A stretch of DNA of 64,000 nucleotides from Nemania diffusa. Taxonomy: Eukaryota > Ascomycota > Sordariomycetes > Xylariales > Xylariaceae. This document shows, in pieces, positions 14,085 through 24,392 of the stretch. Both the position numbers and the translations under genes were made by a program. Each line of letters begins with the position of its first letter. The first letter of the stretch is position 1. A model generated the notes under the pieces. The model ran no database searches and was not told the origin of the DNA. It saw only the letters and a list, made by a program, of their open reading frames with translations. The stretch spans positions 124,001-188,000 of the forward strand of contig JBBPUQ010000005.1 of NCBI GenBank assembly GCA_038501195.1. Direction: 5' to 3'.

Positions 14085-14254
14085 TATTAAATAATAAATT
14101 ATAAGTAATAAATATATTATATATATTAATAAATATTAAATTAAAAAATAAGTTTAGACTTTATATGATAAAGTAATACTTCTAGTATATATAGCAAATG
14201 TGTATGAGGCGAAGTACCTAGCCACCGGCTTTACCAGCCACCCATATTTCAACA
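14085..14254. repeat. right LTR, 170 nt
   Basis: Begins TATTAAATAA (mutated TGTTGAATAG) and ends CATATTTCAACA. The mutation pattern mirrors the left LTR: the inner half is converted and the outer ~80 nt retain G and C. Confidence 0.92.
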
Positions 14255-14475
14255 AAAATTACTTTGAGAAAGACTAGACGGTCTACGGGCCGTATAGCGT
14301 AAGCGACTGGGAGCACGTCGCGCCCGGGAACTACGAGGTTAAGCCGGCCACCGACGTGCGCTTCCAGGACATCGATGCTAGGGTGTATTATAGAGGAGTG
14401 GCGTCACGTACGATTTTTGATAAGTTAACGAAGATGACGATGATATTGGGAACCATGCGGGGGAATGGTTTTTAA
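14255..14475 (+). pseudogene. NPP1/NLP-like gene relic, 3' part
   Basis: Continues the frame interrupted at 7287. It starts with the YFEKD segment, then a TAG stop at 14275-14277, then TVYGPYSVSDWEHVAPG and NYEVKPATDVRFQD. In intact family members a histidine-rich heptapeptide ending in DWE, then about 40-50 residues, separate DWEHV from the NYEVK segment. Here they are nearly adjacent, so an internal deletion is inferred. A one-base frame change later gives GNHAGEWF at about 14445-14472, like the conserved NH.GEW block of the family. With two stops, a deletion, frameshifts and a 7-kb insertion the gene is dead. The first TSD copy lies in the 5' part and the second here. Confidence 0.7.
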
Positions 14476-15392
14476 GTCTGGTTTGGCGCTGTGACGTTAG
14501 CCCTTGAACAGGATGGCTATCTGGAATATTTACATTGACAGTTCGGCGATCTTGTTGGCTTTCTTGGATTCCCCTATACCGAAACCCGCGGCACGATGCT
14601 AGGAGTAGGCAGTCCCAGATGCCAGGGAAGACGTTTACTTAGGCTTGCGTCTTCCAAGGGTGGAAACGATGTCTTAATTGATATGAGCGTGGATAGTGAG
14701 AATTCTCCGGGCTGGCCTAGTTGCTAACTGTCTCTTTACAGTATTAGCTTATCTTGAATATGCATATGTAGCTAATTTGTAGTAATGTTAGTCTTCGAGG
14801 GACACTACGACTATTCTTCTTAATGGGAGCTTACTGCTTAGATCAGTAATTGAACGACCTTTGCAGTCTATTATGCTTAAGGAGAACAGAGCAACTTTAT
14901 TGCCTTGCCCATTATCGCCAGTTCACCATATAGCCTAATTTGGAGTGTTAAATTTACAAGCACTTCTTTCGAAGTTTGGCCCTACGCAGTAGGTACATAG
15001 ATCAACTCATATTCAAGCGAGGATGGTTGAGGCCTAGCTGCTTTGACGAGAAGTACTTATGCGTAGTCTGCAGGAGAAGCCTATCCAGGGGTACTTCGAG
15101 CCGATCATAGCTTGTTTAAACATACGATGTTCTTTTCCGGGATGGCACAGAGCGCTGTGGCTGAAAAGCTTCATTTCTAATGGTTGTTCTCATCAGCTAA
15201 CGGGTCCTAATATGAAAGCTGAATATCCCTGCATCAAACAAGAACCAATAGGGAAGTTGTCTAGCTTCAGGTGCAAGGACATGATCACCAGGGTAGGCTT
15301 TAATATAATAAGACAGGAGTTAGCCCATCGAACCGATATAGTCTAACGGTTTAACTTTTTCTAAAGCCCATCGAGTTTGCTACTGCTTCGAT
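14476..15392. other. gene-free stretch
   Basis: I see no supported gene. An ORF at 15059-15346 has no recognisable motif and weak coding character. The last part presumably holds the promoter of the secreted-protein gene that starts at 15393. Confidence 0.45.
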
Positions 15393-16097
15393 ATGGGAGC
15401 AAGAATACTTCTCAATCTGGCGCTTGCTGCTAGCTCGGCCATCGCGGCTGGGTTCGATAGTTGTCAAGTGAACTCGTAAGTCTACCTCTGAATATTTTCC
15501 CTATCTATTAATTGAAACCGTCTCACCTACAAATAGGTCCTGGCTTGGGTGCGTTTCTACTCGTAGGGACACTGCAACATCTGTATGCAACTCTATTGCT
15601 ATGCTTCCTCTCAGTATAGCGGCCTCTTCTATAGTCACCTGTGACTGCACCGGTTTCGAGATTAACTACTCGTGAGTAATCGCCCGCATTCATCAGTACG
15701 GTAGAAGGTTGCTAATACTTCAGCTACTAGATGTGCGAAAACTTACTGTTCTGGATCTACCTCCTATCAATCTGAACTCCTGGGCTCGTATAGCAGTTGT
15801 TCATCGCTATTTTCAGATGGGCCGACAGCTCTTTCTACGACAACACAGGCGAGCTCTACTCCAGTGCCAAGCGCTAGCAGTACACCAATCGCCTCACGCA
15901 CGACAGTGTCGCCCACTACCGAGACATCTTCTACGGCAGCTATAACCTCAGCACCAAGCACGACGACAAGCGTGGCCACGGTTCAGCAATCAAGTACAAC
16001 AAGCTCTAGCACGGGAGCTGCTCACCCTGCGCTCGTCTTAAAAGACGGTCTCGGCGGACTTTTAGCATTTGTAGCTGGAATAGCCGCTTTGGTATAG
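15393..16097 (+). CDS. secreted Ser/Thr-rich GPI-anchor-type cell-surface protein
   Basis: Three exons, 15393-15475, 15537-15671 and 15731-16097, give 194 aa. Introns are 15476-15536 (61 nt, gtaagt...atag) and 15672-15730 (59 nt, gtgagt...ctactag). Residues 1-19 form a signal peptide (hydrophobic LLNLALAASSAIAA). Residues 20 to about 95 are a small cysteine-bearing domain (for example SSWLGC, TCDCTGF and a CAKTYC segment). A long Ser/Thr/Pro-rich stalk follows, typical of heavily O-glycosylated wall proteins. The last ~20 residues (GLGGLLAFVAGIAALV) are a hydrophobic GPI-attachment signal. The cysteine set resembles small fungal surface domains such as CFEM, but I cannot match the spacing. 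In intron 2, the upstream acceptor cttcag (ending 15723) would give an immediate stop, so the second acceptor, 7 nt on, is required. Confidence 0.75.
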
Positions 16098-17160
16098 GCT
16101 ATGCTTAAGTCAACTTTGTTATTTTTGGAGGATAGAACGGATGTCGATCAGTAAAGCCATTCTAATCTTGTGTTTGTGTAAAATACCTAGTGCCAAGTGG
16201 TCCGTTCAGTCTCTGGTAGTATACGCAGTAATACCTAGCCAGTACCTCAGTAACAGCAAACATTCTAGGAAAAGAGTATGCTAGTGCCATATAAGATAAT
16301 CCTGCATTGACATAGTCATATTGCGTAGGGACGCTACTGACTTAGCTAAACGTATCTTGGACGAAAGTCGGGGTCAAGCAAGCCACACACCTAACCCACG
16401 GGCTATGGTGGAGGGCGCACTCCCCCACAGAGCAGATGATCTATCATGCATTGCTGATTCGGGCGCCCAGAGCTACGGCGGGTCTGGGATGGGGAGGGCG
16501 TAGGTCAAGTGTCAACCCAGGACGTCATGACTCGAACGGGCGGGCTCTCTGAGTCGTTCTATATCCTTTGAACCTAATTCTCCCGGGGCATCAAGATGAA
16601 TCGGCGGTACGGTAGCTAGTGGCCACAGCGGCTAGTGCGATACCCCGGCTTCGTTTCAAGGTATTTCGGATACTCCCACTTTCCTAGTGGAAGTGTCTCG
16701 TGATACGTGGAGTTGGTAACACATCTTAAACAGTGAGACAACTATATATCGCACACAGGTGAGCTTGCACCCTTTGGATACTTGAAAGCTCTATGAACCG
16801 AGATGCACTTTTCAAAGGCATTATGACTCGTGGCTTGCCCAAACCCCCAAACTAACGCTGCGGCGAAAGACCGACTGTCGTAACGGTGACCTCCAACTGT
16901 TCAAAAATTATCGTTTCTAGGACATGAGATCAGCAGTAGTCTGTCTAAAGCTAAGTACATAGCGTTACGAGCTAAGAGTGCGTAGTTGTTTGGACGTTCC
17001 CTTTGACGCGAATCGTTGTGTTCCTACCGTCGTAGCAACTACTTCGATAATGTGAGTGGGCATAGATGGTATGAGGAGTTTAACGAGGCCTCAGAGCTCC
17101 GTCGCTCCCCGAAGAGGATATGGAAAATATATGGCTTTCTTTGGATTGAAGGGTTTAACG
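16098..17160. other. gene-free stretch
   Basis: No convincing gene. The ORF at 16321-16503 lacks motifs. The interval is the downstream flank of the GPI-protein gene and of the convergent NOP13-like gene. Confidence 0.45.
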
Positions 17161-18402
17161 CTAATCAAAAGTGATCTTCTTGCCTTCAGACTTTTGAACT
17201 GCTCCGGTCTTATACGACACAACGGCGGTATCACCATATTTCTTGGGATCCGGAGCAGTTCTAGTAGAAGTTGCCTCGTCTCTCTTGTCTCCCCCTTCCC
17301 TCCTTTCGGGCCGTTTTCCGTTCTGTTGAGGTTTCCCATCTCTACCGGGACCGCCTTTCCCGTATCTCTTCTTGTACCTGACCTGGTCGTCTTCTGCGAG
17401 CTCAATCTTGAGCTCTCGGCCGTGAAGTCTGTTGACCCACCACTTGCGCATCTGGAACTTCCTCTGCTTGTCCTTTTTCTCTTCGCCATCTCCTGCGTCA
17501 TCCGCATCCTGGAAGTCGTCCTCCGTCTCGATGTCCTCCTTGATCTTGACGAAGCCCTTCACAGCCCAGGCCGCAGCATCTGCTTCCTTGAACCTGACCC
17601 ACCCGAAGCCCTTGCACTTCCCGCTGTCTTCGAAGGTCGCGATTTTAGCCCACTCGATCTCTCCGCACTTCTCGAACTGCGCGCGCACATCTTCTTCTGT
17701 GACCTGGAACGAGAGATTTCCAACATAGATCTTCCGACTTGCGTTACTCTGCTGTCGAGCGGCTGTAGTCCCAACTGCATTCGCCGCCGCACCATTCTCT
17801 GCATCACCTTCAGCTTTCGGGGTAGTTTTCTCCTTTGACGGGCGGCCCTCGAAAGACGTGGCATTCTTGATCAGGACTTTCCGGCCCTCGAACTCGGTCT
17901 CCGTGAGCGCCATCGCAGCGATAGCTGACGCTTCGCTGTCGAAATCGACGTATGCAAAGCCCTTATTCAGCGGCTTGTTTGTCTGTGCTGTCTCTCCATT
18001 CTGCTGTCTCGCCTGCTTATTGCGGTCTTTGTTGGTCGGCAGGTTCACTCGTGTGATGTTCTCTTCCTTTATTGTGCCTCCGGAGCAGTCCACGAGCCAC
18101 TTGAAGAGCTCCAACCGCGTCAAGGTGAACGGTAGGTTCCCTATCCAAATTCCATGCTCTGATTTCTTCTTCTCTTTCGCGTCTTTGGTCTTCGGTATTC
18201 GGAGTCCGTCGTCGGCCTCATCTTCGCTAGCTAGTTTGGTAGGTAGGGGTTTACCCTTCTTGAGGAGACGTTTGGCTTTCTTGGAGGGTGGCTCTGGAAG
18301 GCTGAGATCTACTTCGATCTCGTCTAGCTGAGTTTTGCGCTTTTTGGAAGTGGCTGACGGATCTACCGGCGATGCTGGCTGTTCTACTTCTACAGTCGAC
18401 AT
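17161..18402 (-). CDS. NOP13: Nop13-like nucleolar RNA-binding protein, two RRMs
   Basis: Intronless, 413 aa; likely acts in nucleolar pre-ribosome (pre-40S) assembly, like yeast Nop13. The start is placed at the ATG at 18402 (MSTVEVEQ). The frame is open upstream for 77 more codons, but that part looks like 5' UTR. The N-terminus is basic/acidic (KKRKTQ, KKAKRLLKKGK). RRM1 is about residues 83-182 with RNP2 IWIGNL (85-90) and RNP1 KGFAYVDF (147-154), with a long loop between them. RRM2 is about 223-336 with RNP2 IYVGNL (225-230), RNP1 KGFGWVRF (264-271), and an acidic insertion before its last strand (about 290-310). A Lys/Arg/Gly-rich tail ends at 413. The two-RRM layout with the split first domain is the Nop13 signature. 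Overlapping ORFs on the other strand are shadows. Confidence 0.88.
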   Translation of the reverse strand: MSTVEVEQPASPVDPSATSKKRKTQLDEIEVDLSLPEPPSKKAKRLLKKGKPLPTKLASEDEADDGLRIPKTKDAKEKKKSEHGIWIGNLPFTLTRLELFKWLVDCSGGTIKEENITRVNLPTNKDRNKQARQQNGETAQTNKPLNKGFAYVDFDSEASAIAAMALTETEFEGRKVLIKNATSFEGRPSKEKTTPKAEGDAENGAAANAVGTTAARQQSNASRKIYVGNLSFQVTEEDVRAQFEKCGEIEWAKIATFEDSGKCKGFGWVRFKEADAAAWAVKGFVKIKEDIETEDDFQDADDAGDGEEKKDKQRKFQMRKWWVNRLHGRELKIELAEDDQVRYKKRYGKGGPGRDGKPQQNGKRPERREGGDKRDEATSTRTAPDPKKYGDTAVVSYKTGAVQKSEGKKITFD

Positions 18403-19361
18403 CGTGGATGGTGTGGGCGGACTACCGCAGTTAATTGGCCCGAAAAGAATGACTTGCAGATATGGTGTTGCTGGCTCGCCCTGACGAAACCTTGACAAGA
18501 GGCTTGATTTTGCGGTTGTTGGAAGTCCTGATCGAGGATTGGGATTCCTCAATACTAGAAATTTTTCTGGGTCCGATAAGATAATGCACGAATATATGCA
18601 TATAATGACAGTCAATATGCTTCTTATAAGCATATAGATAAATGCACTTAAATATAGTTATGCTAACATCCACGTGCTTCAACAACGTAGATTCCGAAGT
18701 TTTATGAAGTTCGTTCACGAATTTGGCAGTATGCTAATCCTACTGATCAGTTTTGGTATTTTTTTTGGTCAAATTTTCCTACGTGATTACTACGGATCGG
18801 ATGAGCAGCACCAAGAGTCTGCACTTCTATTTGATTCTATCTAGGAATCCAGGCATCTTCCCAAAATAGCCCAATGCTCTACAGAGTCGTACGTATCTAT
18901 CATATTCATAAGCTAGATTCAGCAGTTAAACCTCGAGATATATCGGTTATGACGGAATCAGGCCGTGGTGTATTGTGTCGCGTTTCCTCCGTTATTCCTG
19001 ACAATCACAATAAAGTGGACTAAGATTATCAAAATGGCTTCAATGGAGTCCCTTTATGAGCGACAGGGATACTATTAGTCGAGCACTCTATTGTTTCTCG
19101 TAGGTGCTTAAAATTCTCTGAGATTGTTTTACTTGCGGCATTGTTACTCGTAGTTTCCGTTACATGGGCTGTAAGGATATAAAGCACTTGAAAGCGTTGT
19201 GTATTTCTAAACTACAGATGCTGAGTCTTGATACCCAGTTGTAAGAATTAATAAGCTAATAGCTTGCAATATCAAAATACAGCTCTAGTTCTACATTTAA
19301 TCATCGTGCATCTCATCATATGAGGATTTTACCTCTACGCTATCAAACCGTGGCTCGTACC
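18403..19361. other. intergenic region
   Basis: The 5' side of the NOP13-like gene (about 18403-18700 carries its leader and promoter), then the 3' flank of the YFH7-like gene. I see no gene or RNA in it. Confidence 0.5.
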
Positions 19362-20254
19362 TTATTCATGTTTCCACGACTCATCATCGCGACTAACAAC
19401 AACCTCATGGACATGCGTCCTATTCTCAACAATCTGCCTCCCATTAACCAAATCATTCTCATCCGCCCTCCTCCCCGCCTCCTCCTCGTCGCTAGCAATC
19501 CCCGCCCTAACATGCCGCGCCACAAGCCTCCTCCTCGCCGTCTCAACCTCCACGTCCACGAACCACCGCTCGTCCATGAGCCCCGCGGCCGCGCGCCACG
19601 GCTCCTTGTCCAAGACCACGTAGTTCCCCTCGAACACGACGATGCGGTGCCCGGGCTGGATCGCGATGTCGTTCTCCCTGGGGTCCTTGAGCGCGTGGTC
19701 GAAGGACGGCGCGAATACCGGCGCGGTCGATGCTGAGAGGGGGGCGCGCAGGGCCTGCACGAGAGACAGGAAGGCTGCGCCGTCGAAGGTGAACTCGGCG
19801 CCCCGGCGCGCGTGCGCGGTGGTCGGGTCCGGCAGCGCGGAGAGCTGGGCGCGCGTCAGGTGGTACCCGTCCATGGGCACGAAGGCGGCGATGAGCGGGG
19901 CGCCCGGGTGTAGTGTTGTGTGTCGAGCATTGAGGGCTTGTGTCACGATTTGCGAGAGCGTGGTCTTGCCTGTGTGGTGTAAGTAAGTTGTGACGGCTGG
20001 TGGGGCGTGAGATATAGGTGAACTACCTGAGCCGGGGATGCCACCTATGGCTATCACTGCTTTCATGTTAGTGGGAGCTCTCGAAAATGCTTAAATAGAC
20101 GGCTAATCATTTATACTTCTAAAAAATCTATACAGCTTGGATTTATATTTCATGATTTGTATATGAAACGGTACTTACTGAATCGGCGGTCCTCTGGCGT
20201 TTGCTGAAACCTATCCCAGGCTTTGTCGATCAAGCTGTTGACTTGGTCATTCAT
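19362..20254 (-). CDS. YFH7: Yfh7/uridine-kinase-type P-loop kinase
   Basis: Three exons on the minus strand, 20254-20179, 20059-20027 and 19969-19362, give 238 aa. Intron 1 is 119 nt (gtaagt, branch ctaac, acceptor gaaag). Intron 2 is 57 nt (20026-19970). Spliced exon 2 and exon 3 build the Walker A motif GIPGSGKT (32-39), with intron 2 cutting inside it. Next come DGYHLTR (70-76), the HARRG and FTFD segments, a hydrophobic strand ending in EGNY, and a C-terminal NDLVNGRQIVENR segment. All are typical of the fungal Yfh7 family of ATP-dependent small-molecule kinases, related to uridine kinase, pantothenate kinase and phosphoribulokinase; the substrate is not established. The exon-1 peptide (VNSLIDKAWDRF) matches the family's N-terminal helix. 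Exons are GC-rich. It is divergent from the gene at 20665. Confidence 0.85.
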
Positions 20255-20664
20255 GTCGGCTCTAGTTTGTAGTTATGCGGTGAGAAGGATATGGATTGAA
20301 TGTTGCATATATTGCTGGACAACTCAAATTTCATAGTTGTGAAATTCAATGTCGAATATTAATCGTATAAAAGCGATTATACATCCATAGAATACCTAAT
20401 GCCTTTCCTCATGATAGGCGTGAAATCAACACCGCGAAACCAACTACAGGGCAGCCAATGAATGAGCTACCCCTCTATACCCCACTACGCATCGGTTCTG
20501 CATCTGCACTAATCTCAAGCCCTTTTTCATCTGCGTTCCCCAGGTCATTTATACAGGCTAGTAATCGAAATATTCCTAGGTGCCCAATGCGCCCTCGTCT
20601 ATAGCACATTTTAGGAAGTATCTAAATAAGGAAAATAGGACTATTCTTCGTTCACAGAGTAAAA
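20255..20664. promoter_or_regulatory. bidirectional promoter region
   Basis: A 410-bp spacer between two divergent start codons (YFH7-like, minus; small gene, plus). It contains a CCAAT box at 20455-20459 and AT-rich patches. Shared regulation is an inference from the divergent layout. Confidence 0.45.
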
Positions 20665-21287
20665 ATGAATGAAATCGATGACCTCGACTCCGGGCTTCTG
20701 GGCATCGCCCTGTCCGACTCAGACGCCGAATCCGGCGACAACGCAGCAGCCGCCCCTAAGAAAGTCTCACAAGAAGCCCGCACCGCACAGTCCGAGGCCG
20801 ATTTCCAGGCGGTGAAGCGCACATATCAAGCTAAGGTCGAGAACGGTGAAGTAAGCAACGCACAGCACACCTGGCCATCTCCATTCCCCTCCAGCAGCCT
20901 ATTCCACCCACCAATTGCGTTTCCGTTATCTTGGCTTAATCAGGTACGAACGCTGTCGGAACCTGGTTCACTCCAGATCCGTTGCATGAATACATGGGGT
21001 GCAAGTGTGCTGTACAGTGTGTGTAGGTGGCTCACTCACTAACTCATTGGCTGCAGATATGGAAGACCGTGCGCTTACCGCTCGGCCCGCAGGTGTCGAA
21101 GCCCGAGGCACAAACCCTGCTCCATGCTGTCGAGGAACTTTACTTCTTCCGACGGTTCCCCGAGGGAGCTCGATTTGCCAGGTCTGTGATAGATGACGAC
21201 GTCGGGGTGGGCAAGCTGGACGGGGATACACTTAAGACACTTCTGTACTACGAGAAGAAATGCAGCGATAAGATCACGGGTTGTTAG
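20665..21287 (+). CDS. small conserved-looking protein of unknown function
   Basis: Two exons, 20665-20850 and 21057-21287, give 138 aa. The intron is 206 nt (gtaagc ... ctgcag), long for this window. The N-terminus is acidic (EIDDLDSGLLG, SDSDAESGD) and likely disordered. From residue ~38 it is helical, with repeated Ala/Gln/Glu, then HAVEELYFFRRFPEGARFARSV and a C-terminal LKTLLYYEKKC. The exon-2 reading frame joins exon 1 in phase 0 and carries on as a plausible helical domain (TPR-like feel, not proven). No family was recognised. It shares a promoter region with the YFH7-like gene. Confidence 0.65.
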
Positions 21288-21693
21288 AACATTTACTGAG
21301 GATTACAGTCACGATATCCTAGCTCGGTGAAGAGAGTTACTTTTCAATTCGACGGTGAAATGTCTCGCGGACCAGTTGAACATTACTGTATATCCTATGA
21401 GCGTAAAGCAGTTGCCCAGTTGCCGCCTCTACTATCTCTAATAGCCGGACCCTGAACGGGTCGTCCGAAACCGTAGCTTCAAGTCTAAACCTCTATGAAA
21501 TCAATTTTGTTGGATATACCGGAACGCCTTGCTTTTTATATGCTGTGTCGCCGTTGACGGAGTCGCTGGGCCCTTTGGACCCCCTGAAAAATGCCGCAAT
21601 CGTCTATCGGGTTCATTGTACAATCATCTCGCAGGTCGATGCGTCATAACTGAGTGGTGAGGTGCGCGGGCCGTGAAAATCATTGTGCCGCGA
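21288..21693. other. intergenic region between convergent genes
   Basis: The 3' flanks of the small gene (plus) and the PRELI gene (minus). Nothing else is visible. Confidence 0.5.
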
Positions 21694-22269
21694 TTAGGCC
21701 ATCATCTTGCCATGGCTGCGGAGTAATTCCCTCTCGCGCTCCTCGGCGAACACCCGTCGGCTCATCTCGAGCACGCACTCGAAGCCCTCCTTACCCTTCA
21801 TCGCGTTCTCCTTGAAGCGGGTAACGAGTGAGTCCTCAATGCTGTTTTTTATCCGCTGCCAGCCGCCGCACAGGGCTGTTATCCGTGCTGCCTGCTCGAA
21901 CTGGGTTTGGCTGGCGCTCAGTGGCCGGTAGATGACCGTCTCTTGAACTCGGACGAGGTTGGCCCATGTGATGTTCTGCGATACCATGGTGACGGTCTTC
22001 TCGGCTGGGTTGACGTAGGACGTCTCGAGGACTTGGCTGGTGTCCGTGCAGCCTATGACGGTCTTGAGCCAGTCAGGTACGGATTGCTTGCAGGTGATAA
22101 GCCGTTCCGTCCGCAAGATGCCTGTTTGCGCATCGACCTCTCGCGATAATGTGTCAACAGCCATGACATGCGTGGATTTGTTGTTCCATGGGGAGTACTT
22201 CTGCCAGTTGGCAGTCGATACTTCCTCCCAGGAGTAATCGAATGTGCACGTGTTCGAGAAAACCTTCAT
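21694..22269 (-). CDS. UPS2: PRELI/MSF1-domain lipid-transfer protein (Ups2/Ups3 type)
   Basis: 191 aa, intronless. The start is at the ATG at 22269 (MKVFSNTCTFDYSW); longer upstream frames lack a better start. Residues 1-175 form the PRELI/MSF1 domain, with these marks: F-x-Y-x-W-xx-V near the N-terminus, NWQKYSPWNN.STHVMAVDTL, RTERLITCKQSVPDWL, SYVNPAEKTVTM.SQNITW, then a long C-terminal amphipathic helix (residues ~140-190). In the family these proteins sit in the mitochondrial intermembrane space with Mdm35 and carry phospholipid between membranes. The SVPDWL and STHVMAVDTL signatures fit the Ups2/Ups3 (PRELID3/SLMO) branch, linked to phosphatidylserine transfer and phosphatidylethanolamine synthesis, better than Ups1. 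Branch assignment is by eye. Confidence 0.87.
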   Translation of the reverse strand: MKVFSNTCTFDYSWEEVSTANWQKYSPWNNKSTHVMAVDTLSREVDAQTGILRTERLITCKQSVPDWLKTVIGCTDTSQVLETSYVNPAEKTVTMVSQNITWANLVRVQETVIYRPLSASQTQFEQAARITALCGGWQRIKNSIEDSLVTRFKENAMKGKEGFECVLEMSRRVFAEERERELLRSHGKMMA

Positions 22270-24392
22270 CTTTTCGAGATAGGCGAGTTGAAATGAGATC
22301 GGTGCAAGTGCTCCTCTGCAGAGATCCTCGTTATGATGCTGGCTGTGGTGTTGGTGCAATCGTCTACGGCGACTGAGCTTTGTGGTGGCAAAACAGCTCT
22401 CGGTCGGATACCGTTCGGGTATCCGGGTCACGAGATATTCTTCGAAACGAAAGTCGAAGGCGAAATGAATGTCGACCAAACAAATGGGACTTCAAACGAG
22501 GTCTGGCCGCAAAACGAACAAAGTATCAAGATGCTTTCGTAGCTTTTGTTGATAGCGAAGGTGATAAGATGGCGCGCGGAATGCCGGGACGATGGAGAAA
22601 AGAGGAAGCAAAGATGGGGTGCGTGCTTTTTTCAATTGAACCGCCGAAAAATTTCATGCACAAGCCGCAAAGCACTGGAATTGGCTTGTGACTTTTTCGC
22701 CTCCAGCGCATTTGTAGCCACCCGAAAGCCCGAGCCACTGAAATCTTCTCTTTTAGAACCTAAACTTAAAATGCTCAGTGTCTATTCCGGATAAGGCTTA
22801 GCTCTATCTTATCAGATAACCAGCTCGAAACCTTGTCCATGGTCGCCCCGCTGATTAGTCACATCCCACACAGTCCAGAACCCCACGGAGAGGTTTTACA
22901 AGATCGATCTAGGCAGGTACAGAGTAGTTCGCCACCGTATTCTACTACACCTACATGTCGCCTCTTTTAATTCAAGGTCTGATTAAGTTCCGACAGCTTG
23001 TTACATTGGGCCTGATAATGAAGTCCCAGTCTAGTTTAACCCAAGTTGTTGCCATGGTATGTACGAGATACAGTATATTTAAGGATCCCTCACTGTGCCT
23101 GCCGACGAACATACCTAGGTACCTAACTGCTTATTGATAATGAAAACTAAAGTTTATAGTGTTGATGGTATATTTCACACTGTATTTTCCATATCAATTA
23201 CCCAGCTTCGACAATATTAAAATTTTTTACATACCGGTTAAAATCACATTCGTAAAGTGCCTAGCTGTCGTTACTTTAACTTCTGAGCTCATACTATAAC
23301 CTACGTGGATTGTTATTCTTGTGTTTAGAAACAAGTGGTGAAGAGTAATTCTATTAGCTGAATAAGAGGAATCCCTGTACAGCTTAACTACAAACAGCGC
23401 ACCGTGCCTTGAAGAGTTACATAAACTATCCCAAACAGAGCCCCAGATACAGATTGCAGGGAATATTCAATGGAGGGTGCATTCAATAACCCTCTCGAGC
23501 TTGCTAGTACATGGGCGCTTTTCTCCGCACTTCTGCAACACGTAAATAAACCAACAGTATTAAAGTCCCTTCCCCATTCGACTAACTATACCTTTAGAGC
23601 TTAGAGGATACATAGATCGCAGCTTACTATGCCGTTAGTGTGAATGGACGGTACATACGTAGGAGAAAACCGCCCTGGATTGCGGTAACATGGATAATAT
23701 TTACCCTCATTAATGATTATGGTATAGTGAAAGGAAAGTTTGGGTTATGTAATACGAAGTTCAGCCCAATTCGACAACGTCGATATTTCTTAAATTGAAA
23801 AATAGAGCCGCTCTCCAGGGGAGGGGTTTACAGACCACTCACGCTCTTACATTCGACTTCCGTATTCCAATCTAGTCCTCAGTATAGCGGCCACCCACCT
23901 CATTCTTTAAGACCAGCCCCTAATCACGTATGATAGCTAGCATGACAACGACTACAAATATACCTAGCCCTGAGCAACCTACTTCTTTCTTGTGAAGTTA
24001 TCGCTTGCTTAGTTTGCCCTAAGCCAATTGAATGGTCTTGACTGAATATATGTTGGTAAAGCGTAGGATTCTGCTCCACGCAACTGACGATGGCAGAGCT
24101 TAGAATCCTTGAATGTAGAACAACTGTCCTCAGCTCATTTTAGGGGCTATATGATGTTGGGCTATGAGAAAGAACGAGGTCCTACCAACTGCCTCTGCCC
24201 CTTCATTCCTTTTGTCTCCCCTCCTATATAATTGCTGCAGTTCAACGCCGTTCAGTATTATAGAGGGTAGGAGATACTCCCTTTTCCTACACTAGAAAAT
24301 TGAAAGCAAACTCAAGCTATGTGAAAGTACCCTTGTGTTAAGCTTCGAACCCTGCGGCGTAAATCGTTTTATTACCCCTTAACGAGCCCAAC
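22270..24392. other. gene-free stretch
   Basis: The first ~300 bp is the upstream side of the PRELI gene. The rest (about 22.6-24.4 kb) is moderately AT-rich with no open frame that looks coding and no RNA gene or repeat I can recognise. Confidence 0.5.

Larger units (their letters stand above)
7288..14254. mobile_element. RIP-degraded LTR retrotransposon (6967 bp)
   Basis: A complete but dead LTR element. Two 170-nt direct repeats bound it (7288-7457 and 14085-14254). They align without gaps, and almost every difference is C/T or G/A. The right copy keeps the ending TTCAACA and the left copy keeps the start TGTTGAA, so the original LTR had TG...CA ends with a 7-bp inverted repeat. A 5-bp target duplication, AAAAT, lies at 7283-7287 and 14255-14259. 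The interior is nearly all A and T with no surviving coding frame (a 73-codon frame near 13.1-13.3 kb is only Lys/Asn/Ile/Leu). Family (copia or gypsy) and direction cannot be told by eye. It lies within an NLP reading frame. Confidence 0.92.

Noticed and set aside
15059..15346. 95-codon open frame
   Set aside because: No recognisable domain, poor coding character, no introns or neighbours supporting it.
17056..17838. 260-codon plus-strand frame
   Set aside because: Antisense shadow of the NOP13-like gene, whose RRM motifs are unmistakable.
18403..18633. N-terminal extension of the NOP13-like frame by 77 codons
   Set aside because: The extension lacks family similarity; the ATG at 18402 starts the expected charged N-terminus.
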